Both the position numbers and the translations under genes were made by a program. Source: Bacteroidales bacterium UBA714 (lineage in GTDB: Bacteria > Bacteroidota > Bacteroidia > Bacteroidales > UBA932). From it: a stretch of 23,225 bases of DNA. The notes beneath the pieces are model-generated. The model was not told where the DNA came from. It searched no databases and saw nothing but the letters and a program-made list of their open reading frames with translations. The DNA lies in NCBI GenBank assembly GCA_002298075.1, contig DBLW01000015.1:1-23225 (forward strand). The letters are read 5' to 3'. Below, piece by piece: positions 8,801 to 16,713 of the stretch (position 1 is the first letter of the stretch; each line of letters begins with the position of its first letter).

Positions 8801-9059
8801 CCTGAACTGGAGGGTTTCCGACCTTTATATCAAGGACGCAAGCTATGTCCGTCTGAAAAACATCACTCTCGGATATACTCTTCCGTCAAAGTGGACGAAC
8901 AAGATTTTCGTCAAGAAGCTCCGTTTCTATGTGGCTGCCGAGAATCTGCTCACTCTGACAAAGTATGACGGTTTCGATCCTGAAATCGCGGACTATGTCG
9001 ATAGGGGAATCTATCCTCAGGCACGTACATTCCAATTCGGAGCCAACATCACTTTCTGA
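5847..9059 (+). CDS. SusC-like TonB-dependent outer-membrane transporter
   Basis: A 1070-residue outer-membrane importer that works with the downstream SusD lipoprotein to pull oligosaccharides across the outer membrane using TonB energy. A signal peptide ends near residue 24 (SFA-Q). Residues ~26-100 are the carboxypeptidase-regulatory-like domain (VQGSVTDTDGEPLIGVSVMI). A TonB-box-like segment, DVVVIGYGTQKK, follows at ~105-116. The plug domain (~117-230) carries IRGLGSINDTNPIYVVDGMP, and the rest is beta-barrel, ending with Phe (FGANITF). The late element GDVRFKDNNGNGEIDADDRR is typical of SusC proteins. There is no STN signalling domain, so control through an ECF sigma/anti-sigma pair is not expected. 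SusD starts 20 nt later. Confidence 0.95.
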   Translation: MKKFCFEAVLALLLCVGGSITSFAQHRVQGSVTDTDGEPLIGVSVMIEGTVTGVATDLDGHYVIDVPGPDTILEFNYIGAQAQSVAVGSRTLIDIVMKSDLQLNDVVVIGYGTQKKAVVSAAISTVGSEMLDKVSAVRVDDALKGLTPGVNVTSASGQPGAGSKISIRGLGSINDTNPIYVVDGMPVDNIDYLAPSDIERLDILKDAASCAVYGTRGANGVILVTTKKGSKDKVSVSYDFQYGLSNPWRKREVLNATEYAVLMNEAAINDGNAPVYADPYSFGKGTDWQSELFNRNAPQQSHQLSISGTSGKNQYFVSASWYSQEGIIGGNYDRSNYDRFTVRVNDRYSIFDNTKDRTWLNKMGISVNASYSRTFTKGISTNSEFGSPLGSAITLSPILGVYVDPADEQAVIDMYSKNPPAHEVDPDTGEFVNPNWSDFNLLRDKNGRLFTIPGAAYNEMVNPLADLSLPGDKNNYDRLVAGGELEFQIYDGLTFRSSVNVDLSFGGTDGWTPNYYLNSNRSQGYSSVHGTMNRGFVWQVENVLTYHKVFAEKHNLTVMAGQTAYASSGRSISASRMYLTEEDPSKANLNFATSTRKDNDGSGYLYADYRLSSLFARVSYDFGNRYMVQATVRRDGSSRFGANNRFAIFPSASVAWNIKNEPFMEGRAQWLSNLKLRASWGQNGNDRSLGDFAFAALTSSGNNYVLGSGATSSEEIINGVKTQITPNPNLKWEKSNQTDVGLDFGFFGNSLQFTADWFRKVTEGMLIQKPVPSYLGEAKPWGNAGRMSNTGVELDVNYRYTIGDFHLMVGANATWMKNTLISAGNESGILDRASFSTAGVIIRGENGMPFPYFYGYQTDGIFQNWDEVRSYTYTDENGNTKMIQPNAVPGDVRFKDNNGNGEIDADDRRMLGKCTPDWTYGFNASIDWKGLDFSMVWQGVAGNSVFDGTRRTDISSANQPKWMLGRWTGEGSTDKLPRFTVTDPNLNWRVSDLYIKDASYVRLKNITLGYTLPSKWTNKIFVKKLRFYVAAENLLTLTKYDGFDPEIADYVDRGIYPQARTFQFGANITF

Positions 9060-9079
9060 TTACCCAAAAGAGATAAACG

Positions 9080-10603
9080 ATGAAAAAGATATATTACATT
9101 TTTGCAGCGGTGCTGCTGTCGATGCTGCTGAACTCTTGCGGTGAGAAATGGCTTGCAGTGCAGTCGCATGACAAGATATACATTGACGAATATTATAATT
9201 CCGAAGCCCGCATTTATGAGGCTCTGATAGCTGCCTATGACCCTCTCCAGTGGTTTGACTGGGGGCTGGACATGTATAATCCGATACCTATGATATATGA
9301 GGTAATGGCGGATGACATTTATCCTGGCGGCGCGAATGAGAGCGACAACCGTCATTTCCACCTCATGTTCAATTATGCGGCCGATCCGACCAATGTGCCT
9401 ACAAGCGTATGGGGAATCTGCTACTCCGGAGTAAACAGGGCAAACTGCGTCGCCAAGTACATGCCCGGCGTGAAGAACATTTCCGCTGAGAGAAAAGCGG
9501 AATTTCTTGCGGAGGCCGCTGTGCTCCGTACATGGTATTACACCCAGATGTGGAAATTGTGGGGCAACATCCCTTATTATGAGGTCAATCTTGAGGACCC
9601 TTATCTGTGTGACCAGTCTCCGGCGGATGAAGTTTATGCCTCGATGGTAGCGTCACTTGAGGCTGCTATAGATTCAAAGGCTCTTCCTATGAAGCGCACG
9701 GCTGATGTGGGACGTGTAACATATGCAGCGGCCGCCATGCTCTATGCCGAGATAGTCATGTATCAGAATGACAAGGGCAGGATGCAGAAAGCCCTCGACT
9801 ATATGGAGGAAATCATAACCGGAGGGCAGTATGGCCTTGTCGATGCCGCAGGGCTTGCGCAGATGTGGGAGCCTGCCGGAGAATGGAGCGAGGAGTCCAT
9901 TTTCGAGATAAACTATTTCAGTGACGGGGCATACCGCTCATGGAGCGCTCCGCTTGTGGCCGGAGGAAGCATAATCCCGACCCTTTGCGGAATCCCTAAG
10001 ATTACCGGAAGCTCGAAGTTCGGAGGTGAAGGCTGGGGCTTTTTCCCGATGACACAGGCTGCAGCAGATGCGTTCGAGGAGGGGGACCTGCGCAAGGCAG
10101 TAACCGTTTACAGGCCTGCTGACGAAGGGGCTACATATGATGCCCGCTACCAGGATACCGGAAATTACCTTGCAAAGACTCTTCCGCGCCTTGACGGCAA
10201 CAGCGGCCAGATTGCGGATGCCGTCATGAACTATAACAACAATGTCCGCCTTTATCGTTTTGCCGAGACTCTGCTCAATGCCGCGGAACTTATCGCGGTC
10301 CATGGCTGCTCTGGAAAAGGCACAGCACAGGGATATCTTGACCAGGTGCGTTCACGCGCCGGACTCGGTTCTGTGGCCGCGAATCTTGACAACATCCTTC
10401 AGGAGCGTCATGTCGAGCTTATGGGAGAAGGAAAGCGCTACTGGGACCTTATCCGTTCAGGACTGGCCTCACGCGTGCTCACTCCAGCCGCAGACAAGGG
10501 CTCTTACCGCACGGCTTCATGGTCCGAGAGCAAGAAATGGCTTCCGATACCTCAGAGCGAGATAGATGCGGCACAGGGTACCCTCACCCAGAATAATTAT
10601 TAA
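9080..10603 (+). CDS. SusD/RagB-family glycan-binding outer-membrane lipoprotein
   Basis: A 507-residue lipoprotein partner of SusC that acts as the lid binding the glycan at the cell surface. The lipobox LNSC places the lipidated cysteine at residue 20. N- and C-terminal regions match SusD/RagB: EYYNSEARIYEALIAAYDPL near the start; helical repeats with AEFLAEAAVLRTWYYTQMWK; and the C-terminal signature RLYRFAETLLNAAELIAVHG, then LDQVRSRAGL, ERHVELMGEGKRYWDLIRSG and KWLPIPQSEID. The length is in the normal range. It immediately follows susC, which fixes its role in the same transporter complex. A 6-bp GC hairpin follows its stop codon. Confidence 0.95.
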   Translation: MKKIYYIFAAVLLSMLLNSCGEKWLAVQSHDKIYIDEYYNSEARIYEALIAAYDPLQWFDWGLDMYNPIPMIYEVMADDIYPGGANESDNRHFHLMFNYAADPTNVPTSVWGICYSGVNRANCVAKYMPGVKNISAERKAEFLAEAAVLRTWYYTQMWKLWGNIPYYEVNLEDPYLCDQSPADEVYASMVASLEAAIDSKALPMKRTADVGRVTYAAAAMLYAEIVMYQNDKGRMQKALDYMEEIITGGQYGLVDAAGLAQMWEPAGEWSEESIFEINYFSDGAYRSWSAPLVAGGSIIPTLCGIPKITGSSKFGGEGWGFFPMTQAAADAFEEGDLRKAVTVYRPADEGATYDARYQDTGNYLAKTLPRLDGNSGQIADAVMNYNNNVRLYRFAETLLNAAELIAVHGCSGKGTAQGYLDQVRSRAGLGSVAANLDNILQERHVELMGEGKRYWDLIRSGLASRVLTPAADKGSYRTASWSESKKWLPIPQSEIDAAQGTLTQNNY

Positions 10604-10605
10604 TT

Positions 10606-10627
10606 GGGAAGCCTTTGACGGCTTCTT
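10606..10627 (+). other. Hairpin between susD and the glycan-binding protein gene
   Basis: GAAGCC (10608-10613) pairs exactly with GGCTTC (10620-10625) around TTTGAC, extended by two G-T pairs to 10606-10627. It starts 3 nt after the susD stop and has no T tract, so it may act as an mRNA processing or stability element or a partial terminator setting the ratio of susCD to downstream genes. Confidence 0.5.
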
Positions 10628-10644
10628 GAATAAGAAGAACAATC

Positions 10645-12564
10645 ATGAGAGCATTTAAAAATATTCCGGTGTTTCTGGCTGTGGCCCTCCTTGCGTGCGG
10701 ATGTACACAGAAATACCTTGAGATAGACTCTGCCAAGGTCCCCCAGGCCGCTGACTTCAAGGTCAAGGTGGATGTGGACCAGGAAACCAATTACGTCACC
10801 TTGACTCTTGAGAACAAGGAGATGGTGCCTATGTGGATTGTAGGCGATGATGCGGATGCTTCAGGAAAGAAGAAGTACGCCTATACTGGCAGCGGCACAA
10901 TGCTTCGCTTCCGTGATGCCGGAGAGCATTCCGTTGAGGTCAAGGCTTATAACGCCCATGGTGTTTCAGTCGGGTCGCGTGTGGTCAAGTTCACTCTTGA
11001 AAACACTTGGCGCAATCCGTTCGACCCTTCAAAATATATCACCATGCTTTCCGGTTCGCAGTCAAAGACATGGGAGTGGAACAGCACGGTTGACGGGCAT
11101 TTCGGCTGCGGTCCCAATGCTTCCGACCCGACTTCGTGGTATTCCGCCAATGCCGGGGACAAGGACGGACTGGGATTGTATGACGACAGGCTTACCTTCA
11201 GTGCTGACGGTAATTTCACATGGAACCCTGGCGAGGGCGGAACCGTTTTCGTGAATGCCGGCTCCGGATACAAGCCGGAATACAAGGAAGGTTCCGATGA
11301 CTATCAGGTTCCTGCGGAAGAGTTCACTGACACATATTCTTTTGAGAACAATTGGAATGACGCCGGTGTGGAGGAGGTCTATCTCGTGCTTCCTGAGGGC
11401 AGGAATCTTTCCTATATTCCTCATATGACCGCATTGGACAATCCGCGCTACCTCGTAAAGGAACAGACCGCCAAGCAGGTGACTTTCGTTATGGATGCCC
11501 CTACGGAGAACGGAGGCGGAGGAATTGCATGGAAATATCAGTTCGTTGTTGAGGGAAGCGTGAAGCCTGATGACCCTGTCGGGCCGGTATTTGACCCGAA
11601 CTCTCCTGACAATCTGTGGCTGGGTGCCGTTACCGATGACCACCATTTCTGGTTTGCTGACAATGATTGGGGAGAGATTGCCCCGTGCACTGTCACTTCA
11701 GACGGCAATCACCATGAGTTCGTGCTTCCGGAAGGAATCGGAGGCCAGCAGTGGCAGGGCCAGTTCTTCTTCCAGAACACAGGGATAGCTTCAAGCTCGG
11801 AGAAGACATATGACTTTTATTGTGTTCTCAGTGCTACTGCCGACCATGCCGGAGTTACGGTTAAGCTCTGCGACATGACTGACGATGCTGCGATAATCAT
11901 TGACAAACGTTATGCGCTCAAGGCATATGAGGATTTTGAGGTGAAGATTATTGCCGCAGAAGGGGTTGACAGCGAGAATCTCAAGCTTGTTTTCGATTTC
12001 GGAGGCGGACAGGGCGGCTCGACGGTTGTCGTGAAAGATATAATCTTCCGCGAGAGCAAGGGCGAGGTGCCTCCGGTTCCGGATGACCCTACCATTTATG
12101 ACCCGCTGTCGCCTGCCAATATGTGGCTGTCCATGAATGTGCTTGATATGTTCTGGTTCTATGCGCCGGGATGGACACAGATTGACAATCCGGAACTGAA
12201 GCAGGACGGCAATTCATACACTGTGGTTCTGCCGGAGGCAACAGGGGAGCAGTGGCAGGCTCAGATGGCTTTCAAGACTGACATGAGTTCGAGCGCAGGC
12301 AAGAAATACGATTTCTATTGTGTGCTCAACTCTTCTTCCGACCATCCTGGCGTTACGGTAAAGCTTGTGCTTGAAGGTGATGACAATACTTTCTATTTTG
12401 CTGACAAACACCGCCTGTCCGCATATGAGGACTATGTCTATAAAGTGCCGTCAATGGACGGAATAGACATGGACAAAATCAATCTTTTCTTCGATTTCGG
12501 AGGAAATGCGGCCGGAACTGAGATAACGATAAAGGACATAATTTTCCAGGAACACCAGGAATAA
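10645..12564 (+). CDS. Surface glycan-binding lipoprotein with PKD-like domain and two tandem jelly-roll modules
   Basis: A 639-residue surface lipoprotein in the SusE/F position. The signal peptide ends in LLACGC; Cys18 fits a lipobox best, Cys20 is possible. Residues ~35-117 are a PKD/Ig-like beta domain (GEHSVEVKAYNAHGVSVGSR). Residues ~128-303 are a module with many Trp/Tyr (KTWEWNSTVDGHFGCGPNAS) seen in beta-glucan PUL binding proteins. Residues ~318-470 and ~487-636 are clear duplicates, each running from DP-SP-N-WL through QW-Q and YDFYCVL to GVTVKL and VKDIIF or IKDIIF; they resemble CBM4-like jelly rolls. No catalytic motif is seen. The likely job is to capture the beta-glucan and hand it to the GH16 and SusCD. 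The domain-family assignments are by eye. Confidence 0.8.
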   Translation: MRAFKNIPVFLAVALLACGCTQKYLEIDSAKVPQAADFKVKVDVDQETNYVTLTLENKEMVPMWIVGDDADASGKKKYAYTGSGTMLRFRDAGEHSVEVKAYNAHGVSVGSRVVKFTLENTWRNPFDPSKYITMLSGSQSKTWEWNSTVDGHFGCGPNASDPTSWYSANAGDKDGLGLYDDRLTFSADGNFTWNPGEGGTVFVNAGSGYKPEYKEGSDDYQVPAEEFTDTYSFENNWNDAGVEEVYLVLPEGRNLSYIPHMTALDNPRYLVKEQTAKQVTFVMDAPTENGGGGIAWKYQFVVEGSVKPDDPVGPVFDPNSPDNLWLGAVTDDHHFWFADNDWGEIAPCTVTSDGNHHEFVLPEGIGGQQWQGQFFFQNTGIASSSEKTYDFYCVLSATADHAGVTVKLCDMTDDAAIIIDKRYALKAYEDFEVKIIAAEGVDSENLKLVFDFGGGQGGSTVVVKDIIFRESKGEVPPVPDDPTIYDPLSPANMWLSMNVLDMFWFYAPGWTQIDNPELKQDGNSYTVVLPEATGEQWQAQMAFKTDMSSSAGKKYDFYCVLNSSSDHPGVTVKLVLEGDDNTFYFADKHRLSAYEDYVYKVPSMDGIDMDKINLFFDFGGNAAGTEITIKDIIFQEHQE

Positions 12565-12578
12565 CGGTATGTGAGAAC

Positions 12579-12609
12579 GGACCGGGCACCTGTGAGGAAA
12601 GCCCGGTCC
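12579..12609 (+). other. GC-rich 9-bp hairpin between binding-protein and GH16 genes
   Basis: GGACCGGGC (12579-12587) is the exact reverse complement of GCCCGGTCC (12601-12609), loop 13 nt. It lies 14 nt after the stop and 19 nt before the GH16 start. It is not followed by a T tract. It could stop RNA decay or cause partial termination inside the PUL transcript. Confidence 0.6.
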
Positions 12610-12628
12610 TGATTATATAGTCAAACTG

Positions 12629-13765
12629 ATGAGAATGCTTTCTATTATATCTGCAGCACTGTTGCTGTGCTGCGCATGTTCGGTCCCGGAAGAGGCTCCG
12701 GCCGCCGAAGGTTCACTTTCCGTGTCTCCCTCTGAGCTCGTGCTCGGTTATGAGGAAGGTGAGGCTGTCATTGAGGTAACTTCCGACTGCGAATGGGGCG
12801 CTTCCGTGGCAGATGCCTCATGGTGCTCCATTTTTCCGGGCGGGGGTATTGCCGGGGAGACGTCCGTTAAGGTCAAGGTCGGCAAGAACATGTCTGCTGA
12901 AGAGAGGACCGCAACTGTCACATTCCGCTACGGAAATTCCCGCAAAGAGCTGAAGATTACCCAGACTCCAAGCAGTGACGGTCCGCAGATGTTTGTCCCT
13001 GAGGGATACAGGCTGATATGGAGCGATGAATTTGACGGGAAATCGCTCAATGACGACAACTGGACTGCCGAGACAGGGGCCGGCGGCTGGGGAAATTCCG
13101 AACTTCAGTATTATACTGACAGGACTGAGAATGTGGACGTGAGGGACGGAAAACTGGTGATAACAGCAAGGCGGGAGAACTACAAGGGTGCTCCTGTGAC
13201 TTCCGCACGTCTGATTACTCTTGACAAGGTCAAGTTCCTCTATGGATATGTCGTGGCTTCGATAAAGCTTCCCAAGACAGCTAACGGCCTGTGGCCTGCG
13301 TTCTGGATGATGGGAAATGACATCCGGACCAATCCTTGGCCAAATTGCGGCGAGACGGACATCCTGGAGATGGGGCATGCGAACGGCATCAAGGCCGGCA
13401 CCCAGGAGAAATTCCTGAACGGGGCCTGCCATTGGGGAGTTCCCGGCCACCAGTATTACGCCCATGACATTACGAACAGCTATTCTGTCCAGGACGGCAA
13501 GTTCCATACTTTTACCTGCATCTGGGACCAAGATTATATACGCATGTATATAGATCTTGAGACTTATCCGGATGCGCAGCCTTATTTCGAGATGAAGATT
13601 GTGGATTTCGGCGACAATGAGTTCCGCAAAGAGAATTTCATTTTGCTGAACCTTGCCGTCGGAGGCAACTTCCCCGGAATATGGGACATAGGCCAGGTTA
13701 CTGCGCTCAAGGACGGCTTTGCCGAGATGGAAGTGGATTATGTGCGCGTGTTCCAGAAAAAATGA
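12629..13765 (+). CDS. GH16 endo-beta-glucanase (laminarinase-like) lipoprotein with BACON domain
   Basis: A 378-residue predicted lipoprotein; the signal ends in LLLCCAC with Cys17 the probable lipidation site. Residues ~28-114 are a BACON-like beta domain (LSVSPSELVLGYEEGEAVIE, then RKELKITQT). Residues ~122-378 are a GH16 catalytic domain: IWSDEFDGKSLNDDNW, LWPAFWMMGN, and the active-site motif GETDILEMG, with Glu242 as nucleophile, Asp244 as helper and Glu247 as acid/base. The domain ends in the family's EVDYVRVFQK. Overall it fits the GH16 laminarinase/lichenase group, so the substrate should be a beta-1,3- or mixed beta-1,3/1,4-glucan. The active site has Thr where most relatives have Ile or Val (GEIDIME). 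It is probably surface-exposed, starting glycan breakdown. Confidence 0.9.
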   Translation: MRMLSIISAALLLCCACSVPEEAPAAEGSLSVSPSELVLGYEEGEAVIEVTSDCEWGASVADASWCSIFPGGGIAGETSVKVKVGKNMSAEERTATVTFRYGNSRKELKITQTPSSDGPQMFVPEGYRLIWSDEFDGKSLNDDNWTAETGAGGWGNSELQYYTDRTENVDVRDGKLVITARRENYKGAPVTSARLITLDKVKFLYGYVVASIKLPKTANGLWPAFWMMGNDIRTNPWPNCGETDILEMGHANGIKAGTQEKFLNGACHWGVPGHQYYAHDITNSYSVQDGKFHTFTCIWDQDYIRMYIDLETYPDAQPYFEMKIVDFGDNEFRKENFILLNLAVGGNFPGIWDIGQVTALKDGFAEMEVDYVRVFQKK

Positions 13766-13773
13766 GAAGGAAG

Positions 13774-16008
13774 ATGAAGACTTATATGAGGAATATCGCT
13801 TTGGCCTGCTGCGCGGCTGCTTTTTGCACCGTTTCATGCTCCGGCCCGTCAGGTGGCCGCGATGCCGATGCCGGGAAAAAGGCTGATGAACTTCTTGCCA
13901 GGATGACCCTGCGTGAGAAGATAGGGCAGATGAACCAGGTCTCGGGAGGCTACGGGCTTATGGATATGGCCGCCAAGGGCGAAGTGGGTTCAATATTGAA
14001 TTGCGTTGATCCGGTGGAGATAAATGCAGTCCAGAAAGCGGCTGTTGAACAAAGCCGCCTGGGCATTCCGCTTCTGGTTTCCCGTGACGTGATACATGGA
14101 TTCAGGACCATATTCCCGATACCTTTAGGGCAGGCGGCCACATTTGACCCTGCCATTGTCGAAAGGGGAGCGCGAGTGGCTGCCGTCGAGGCTTCTGCAA
14201 GCGGCATCAGATGGACATTCTCACCGATGCTTGACGTTGCGCGTGACCCAAGATGGGGACGTGTCGCTGAAGGCTCGGGAGAAGACCCGTATCTTGCTTC
14301 ACTGATGGGAGAGGCGATGGTGCGCGGATATCAGGGGGACAGCCTGTGCAGCCGTTCTTCAATTGCAGCTTGCATAAAGCATTTTGCCGGATATGGCGCA
14401 GCTGAGGGCGGACGTGACTACAATTCCACAATGATTTCCGAACGTTCGCTGAGGAATACGTATCTGCCTCCGTTCAAGGCATGTGCGGATGCGGGAGCCG
14501 CTACCCTGATGACGTCTTTCAATGAGATAGACGGTGTACCTTCTACCGGAAACAGATGGCTTCTGAAGGACATCCTGCGTGACGAGTGGGGCTGGGAAGG
14601 AATGGTCGTGACCGACTGGAATTCGGCCGGAGAAATGATTGCACACGGCTTCTCGCGTGATTTGGAGCATTCAGCAGAGCAGGCTCTCAATGCCGGTGTG
14701 GATATGGATATGATGTCTTTCGGCTTCATATCTCACATGGAGAAGCTTGTCGCTGAGGGACGTGTAAGTGAGGATGATATAGACCGTGCAGTGCGCAATA
14801 TCCTGAAATTGAAGTTTGAGCTGGGCCTGTTCGACAGTCCTTATGTTGACGTTGAGGCTTCGGCTGCGGCGGATTATGCTCCAGAGCACCTTGAGGCTGC
14901 ATATCAGTGTGCCCTTGAATCAGCGGTGCTCCTTAAGAATGAAGGGAGTGTCCTTCCTTTGGACAATGCCGGGACAGTGCTTGTGACGGGGCCATTGGCG
15001 GATGCTCCATATGAGCAGATGGGCACATGGGCTTTCGATGGGCAGAAAGAGCATGTTGTGACTCCGCTTGCCGCTTTGAGGAGCCGGTATGACGTAATCT
15101 GGGAGCCGGGACTGGAATACAGCCGTGACACGGACAAATCTTCATTCGCGCGTGTGCGGGCTGCTGCTGCCAAAGCCGATGCTGCAATCGTGTTTGTCGG
15201 AGAGGAGGCAATCCTGTCCGGTGAGGCGCATTCTCTCTCGGATCTTTGTATGCAGGGAAGCCAGAGCGAGTTGCTGAGGGCGGTGCATGAGAGCGGGAAA
15301 CCTGTTGTGGCCGTGGTGATGGCCGGAAGACCTCTGACCATAGAACGTGATCTCGAGAATTGCGATGCCATGCTCTATGCGTTCCATCCTGGCACTATGG
15401 GCGGGCCTGCGCTTGCTGACCTTATAAGCGGAAAGGCATCACCTTCGGGAAAACTTCCGATGACAATGCTCCGCCATGCCGGACAGGCACCGTTTTATTA
15501 TAACCATAACAATACCGGCCGTCCGTGCAACGGCACAGAGACGCTTCTGGCCGATATTCCTGTAGGGGCTGGTCAGACATCCCTCGGATGCACGTCATAT
15601 TATCTCGATACGGGTTACGGTCCGCTTTTCCCGTTCGGCTACGGGCTTTCTTATGCGTCTTTCTCATACGGAAAGCCGGAACTGGAGTCGTTTTCTTTGG
15701 AACGTGACGGGATTCTGCGTGCGTCGGTCAGGCTTGAGAATACCGGAGACATGACTGCAACGGAAGTCGTGCAGCTTTATGTACAGGATATTGTAGGCAG
15801 CGTGGTGCGTCCGGTAAAGGAACTCAGACGTTTCGAAAGGGTGACTCTTGCCCCCGGGGAATCGCGTGCCGTCGGATTTGAACTTCCTGTATCTGAGCTG
15901 GCGTTCTGGAATGCTGAAATGGAACATGTCGTTGAACCTGGAGATTTCAGGCTCTGGATAGCCGGTGACTCTGCTTCGGGTGAGCCGGTCTTGTTCACTG
16001 TCAGATAG
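13774..16008 (+). CDS. GH3 beta-glucosidase, BglX-like
   Basis: A 744-residue family GH3 enzyme that removes glucose from the ends of imported oligosaccharides, probably in the periplasm. The signal has a possible lipobox TVSC (Cys22). The TIM-barrel domain carries TLREKIGQMNQ, DPRWGRVAEGSGEDPYLASL, KHFAGYGAAEGGRDYN and the nucleophile motif GMVVTDWNS with Asp281. The second domain holds the likely acid/base Glu484 (FVGEEAILSGEAHS), and a fibronectin-III-like domain ends the protein (ATEVVQLYVQDIVGSVVRPV). I chose the ATG at 13774, preceded by purine-rich GAGAAGGAAG. An ATG at 13762 would overlap the GH16 stop as ATGA and add four basic residues; both are plausible. The open frame extends back to 13681 inside GH16, but that part is not credible as a protein start. 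Confidence 0.93.
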   Translation: MKTYMRNIALACCAAAFCTVSCSGPSGGRDADAGKKADELLARMTLREKIGQMNQVSGGYGLMDMAAKGEVGSILNCVDPVEINAVQKAAVEQSRLGIPLLVSRDVIHGFRTIFPIPLGQAATFDPAIVERGARVAAVEASASGIRWTFSPMLDVARDPRWGRVAEGSGEDPYLASLMGEAMVRGYQGDSLCSRSSIAACIKHFAGYGAAEGGRDYNSTMISERSLRNTYLPPFKACADAGAATLMTSFNEIDGVPSTGNRWLLKDILRDEWGWEGMVVTDWNSAGEMIAHGFSRDLEHSAEQALNAGVDMDMMSFGFISHMEKLVAEGRVSEDDIDRAVRNILKLKFELGLFDSPYVDVEASAAADYAPEHLEAAYQCALESAVLLKNEGSVLPLDNAGTVLVTGPLADAPYEQMGTWAFDGQKEHVVTPLAALRSRYDVIWEPGLEYSRDTDKSSFARVRAAAAKADAAIVFVGEEAILSGEAHSLSDLCMQGSQSELLRAVHESGKPVVAVVMAGRPLTIERDLENCDAMLYAFHPGTMGGPALADLISGKASPSGKLPMTMLRHAGQAPFYYNHNNTGRPCNGTETLLADIPVGAGQTSLGCTSYYLDTGYGPLFPFGYGLSYASFSYGKPELESFSLERDGILRASVRLENTGDMTATEVVQLYVQDIVGSVVRPVKELRRFERVTLAPGESRAVGFELPVSELAFWNAEMEHVVEPGDFRLWIAGDSASGEPVLFTVR

Positions 16009-16034
16009 ACGGAATACTATTGTCATTATATCGT

Positions 16035-16077
16035 CACCGGTATCATGGATTTGTATTTGTTATCCATGATACCGGTG
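16035..16077. terminator. Perfect 16-bp inverted repeat between convergent genes
   Basis: CACCGGTATCATGGAT (16035-16050) is exactly complementary to ATCCATGATACCGGTG (16062-16077), with an 11-nt loop. It lies 26 nt after the GH3 stop and 12 nt from the end of the HD-domain gene on the other strand. It most likely serves as a two-way terminator or 3' RNA stabiliser; neither side has a strong T tract. Confidence 0.75.
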
Positions 16078-16089
16078 GTGTCTTGATTG

Positions 16090-16713
16090 TCAGATTTCAG
16101 TCTCGTATAGGCTGTCGAATATTTCTCGCAGGCGTTTTTCGTCAGCTATGATTCCTCTGAGCGTCTGCAGGCGCTGCGCATTGGGCGATTCCGGAATCCA
16201 TAGCTTCAGATAGCCTCCTTCGCCATATTTGGACTTGATGTGAGATGCGCATCTTTCCCATTGGTCTTCCTTGTTGAGTTCCGGATGATTGGCAAGACCG
16301 TATTGGACGCATCTTCGGAGCACGGTCATCGGGTCAATCAGACGGTCCGATTCGGCTATTAGCCTGCCGTAAATCGTGCGTGGCTCGCGGTCTGAAGATG
16401 CCCTATGGTCTTCTGCCGCCTGGGCAATGGTCTCAATCTGTTCTTGCGTGAACCATTCCCTCAGCTTCCTGTTTTCCCTTATCATCCTGCCGGAGGACAG
16501 ATGGTGGTGCTCACGTCCTTCGCTGAGTCCGATGTCATGGAAGGCGGCCGCCGCATACAGCATGTCCCGGTCAACATCGTAATACTCAGCCAGGGACTGG
16601 CTCTGTTCTATGACTGCGCGGGCATGGGCTCGCCCGTGGGCTTTGTCGAAGTTGTCGTAAAGCGGCAATACTTCTGTCTCTATGTATGTCCTAAGACTGA
16701 TGTCGCGGCTCAT
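16090..16713 (-). CDS. HD-domain metal-dependent phosphohydrolase
   Basis: A 207-residue cytoplasmic protein of the HD superfamily. The metal-binding pattern is visible: His26 or His30 (KAHGRAHARAV), His59-Asp60 (AAFHDIGLSEG), His69-71 (EHHHLSSG), His103 (EDHRASSD) and Asp123 (LIAESDRLID). Such proteins hydrolyse phosphate esters, often nucleotides; the substrate cannot be told from sequence. The start codon overlaps the stop of the upstream HAD gene (ATGA on the minus strand), so it is translationally coupled and is the third gene of an operon S41 protease, HAD, HD. It ends just before the hairpin that separates it from GH3. Confidence 0.85.
   Translation of the reverse strand: MSRDISLRTYIETEVLPLYDNFDKAHGRAHARAVIEQSQSLAEYYDVDRDMLYAAAAFHDIGLSEGREHHHLSSGRMIRENRKLREWFTQEQIETIAQAAEDHRASSDREPRTIYGRLIAESDRLIDPMTVLRRCVQYGLANHPELNKEDQWERCASHIKSKYGEGGYLKLWIPESPNAQRLQTLRGIIADEKRLREIFDSLYETEI

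Noticed and set aside
11062..11646. Minus-strand frame of 194 codons opposite the binding-protein gene
   Set aside because: No domain or plausible start signal; an antisense shadow of a well-supported gene.
13681..13773. Upstream extension of the GH3 frame to an ATG inside GH16
   Set aside because: It would put 31 Arg/Gly/Cys-rich residues before a good lipoprotein signal and overlap GH16 by 85 bases; the ATG at 13774 (or 13762) fits better.
12818..13837. Long open frame (339 codons) on the minus strand opposite the GH16 gene
   Set aside because: It lies wholly antisense to a GH16 gene with intact catalytic motifs, shows no recognisable domain, and is explained by the codon bias of the plus-strand gene.
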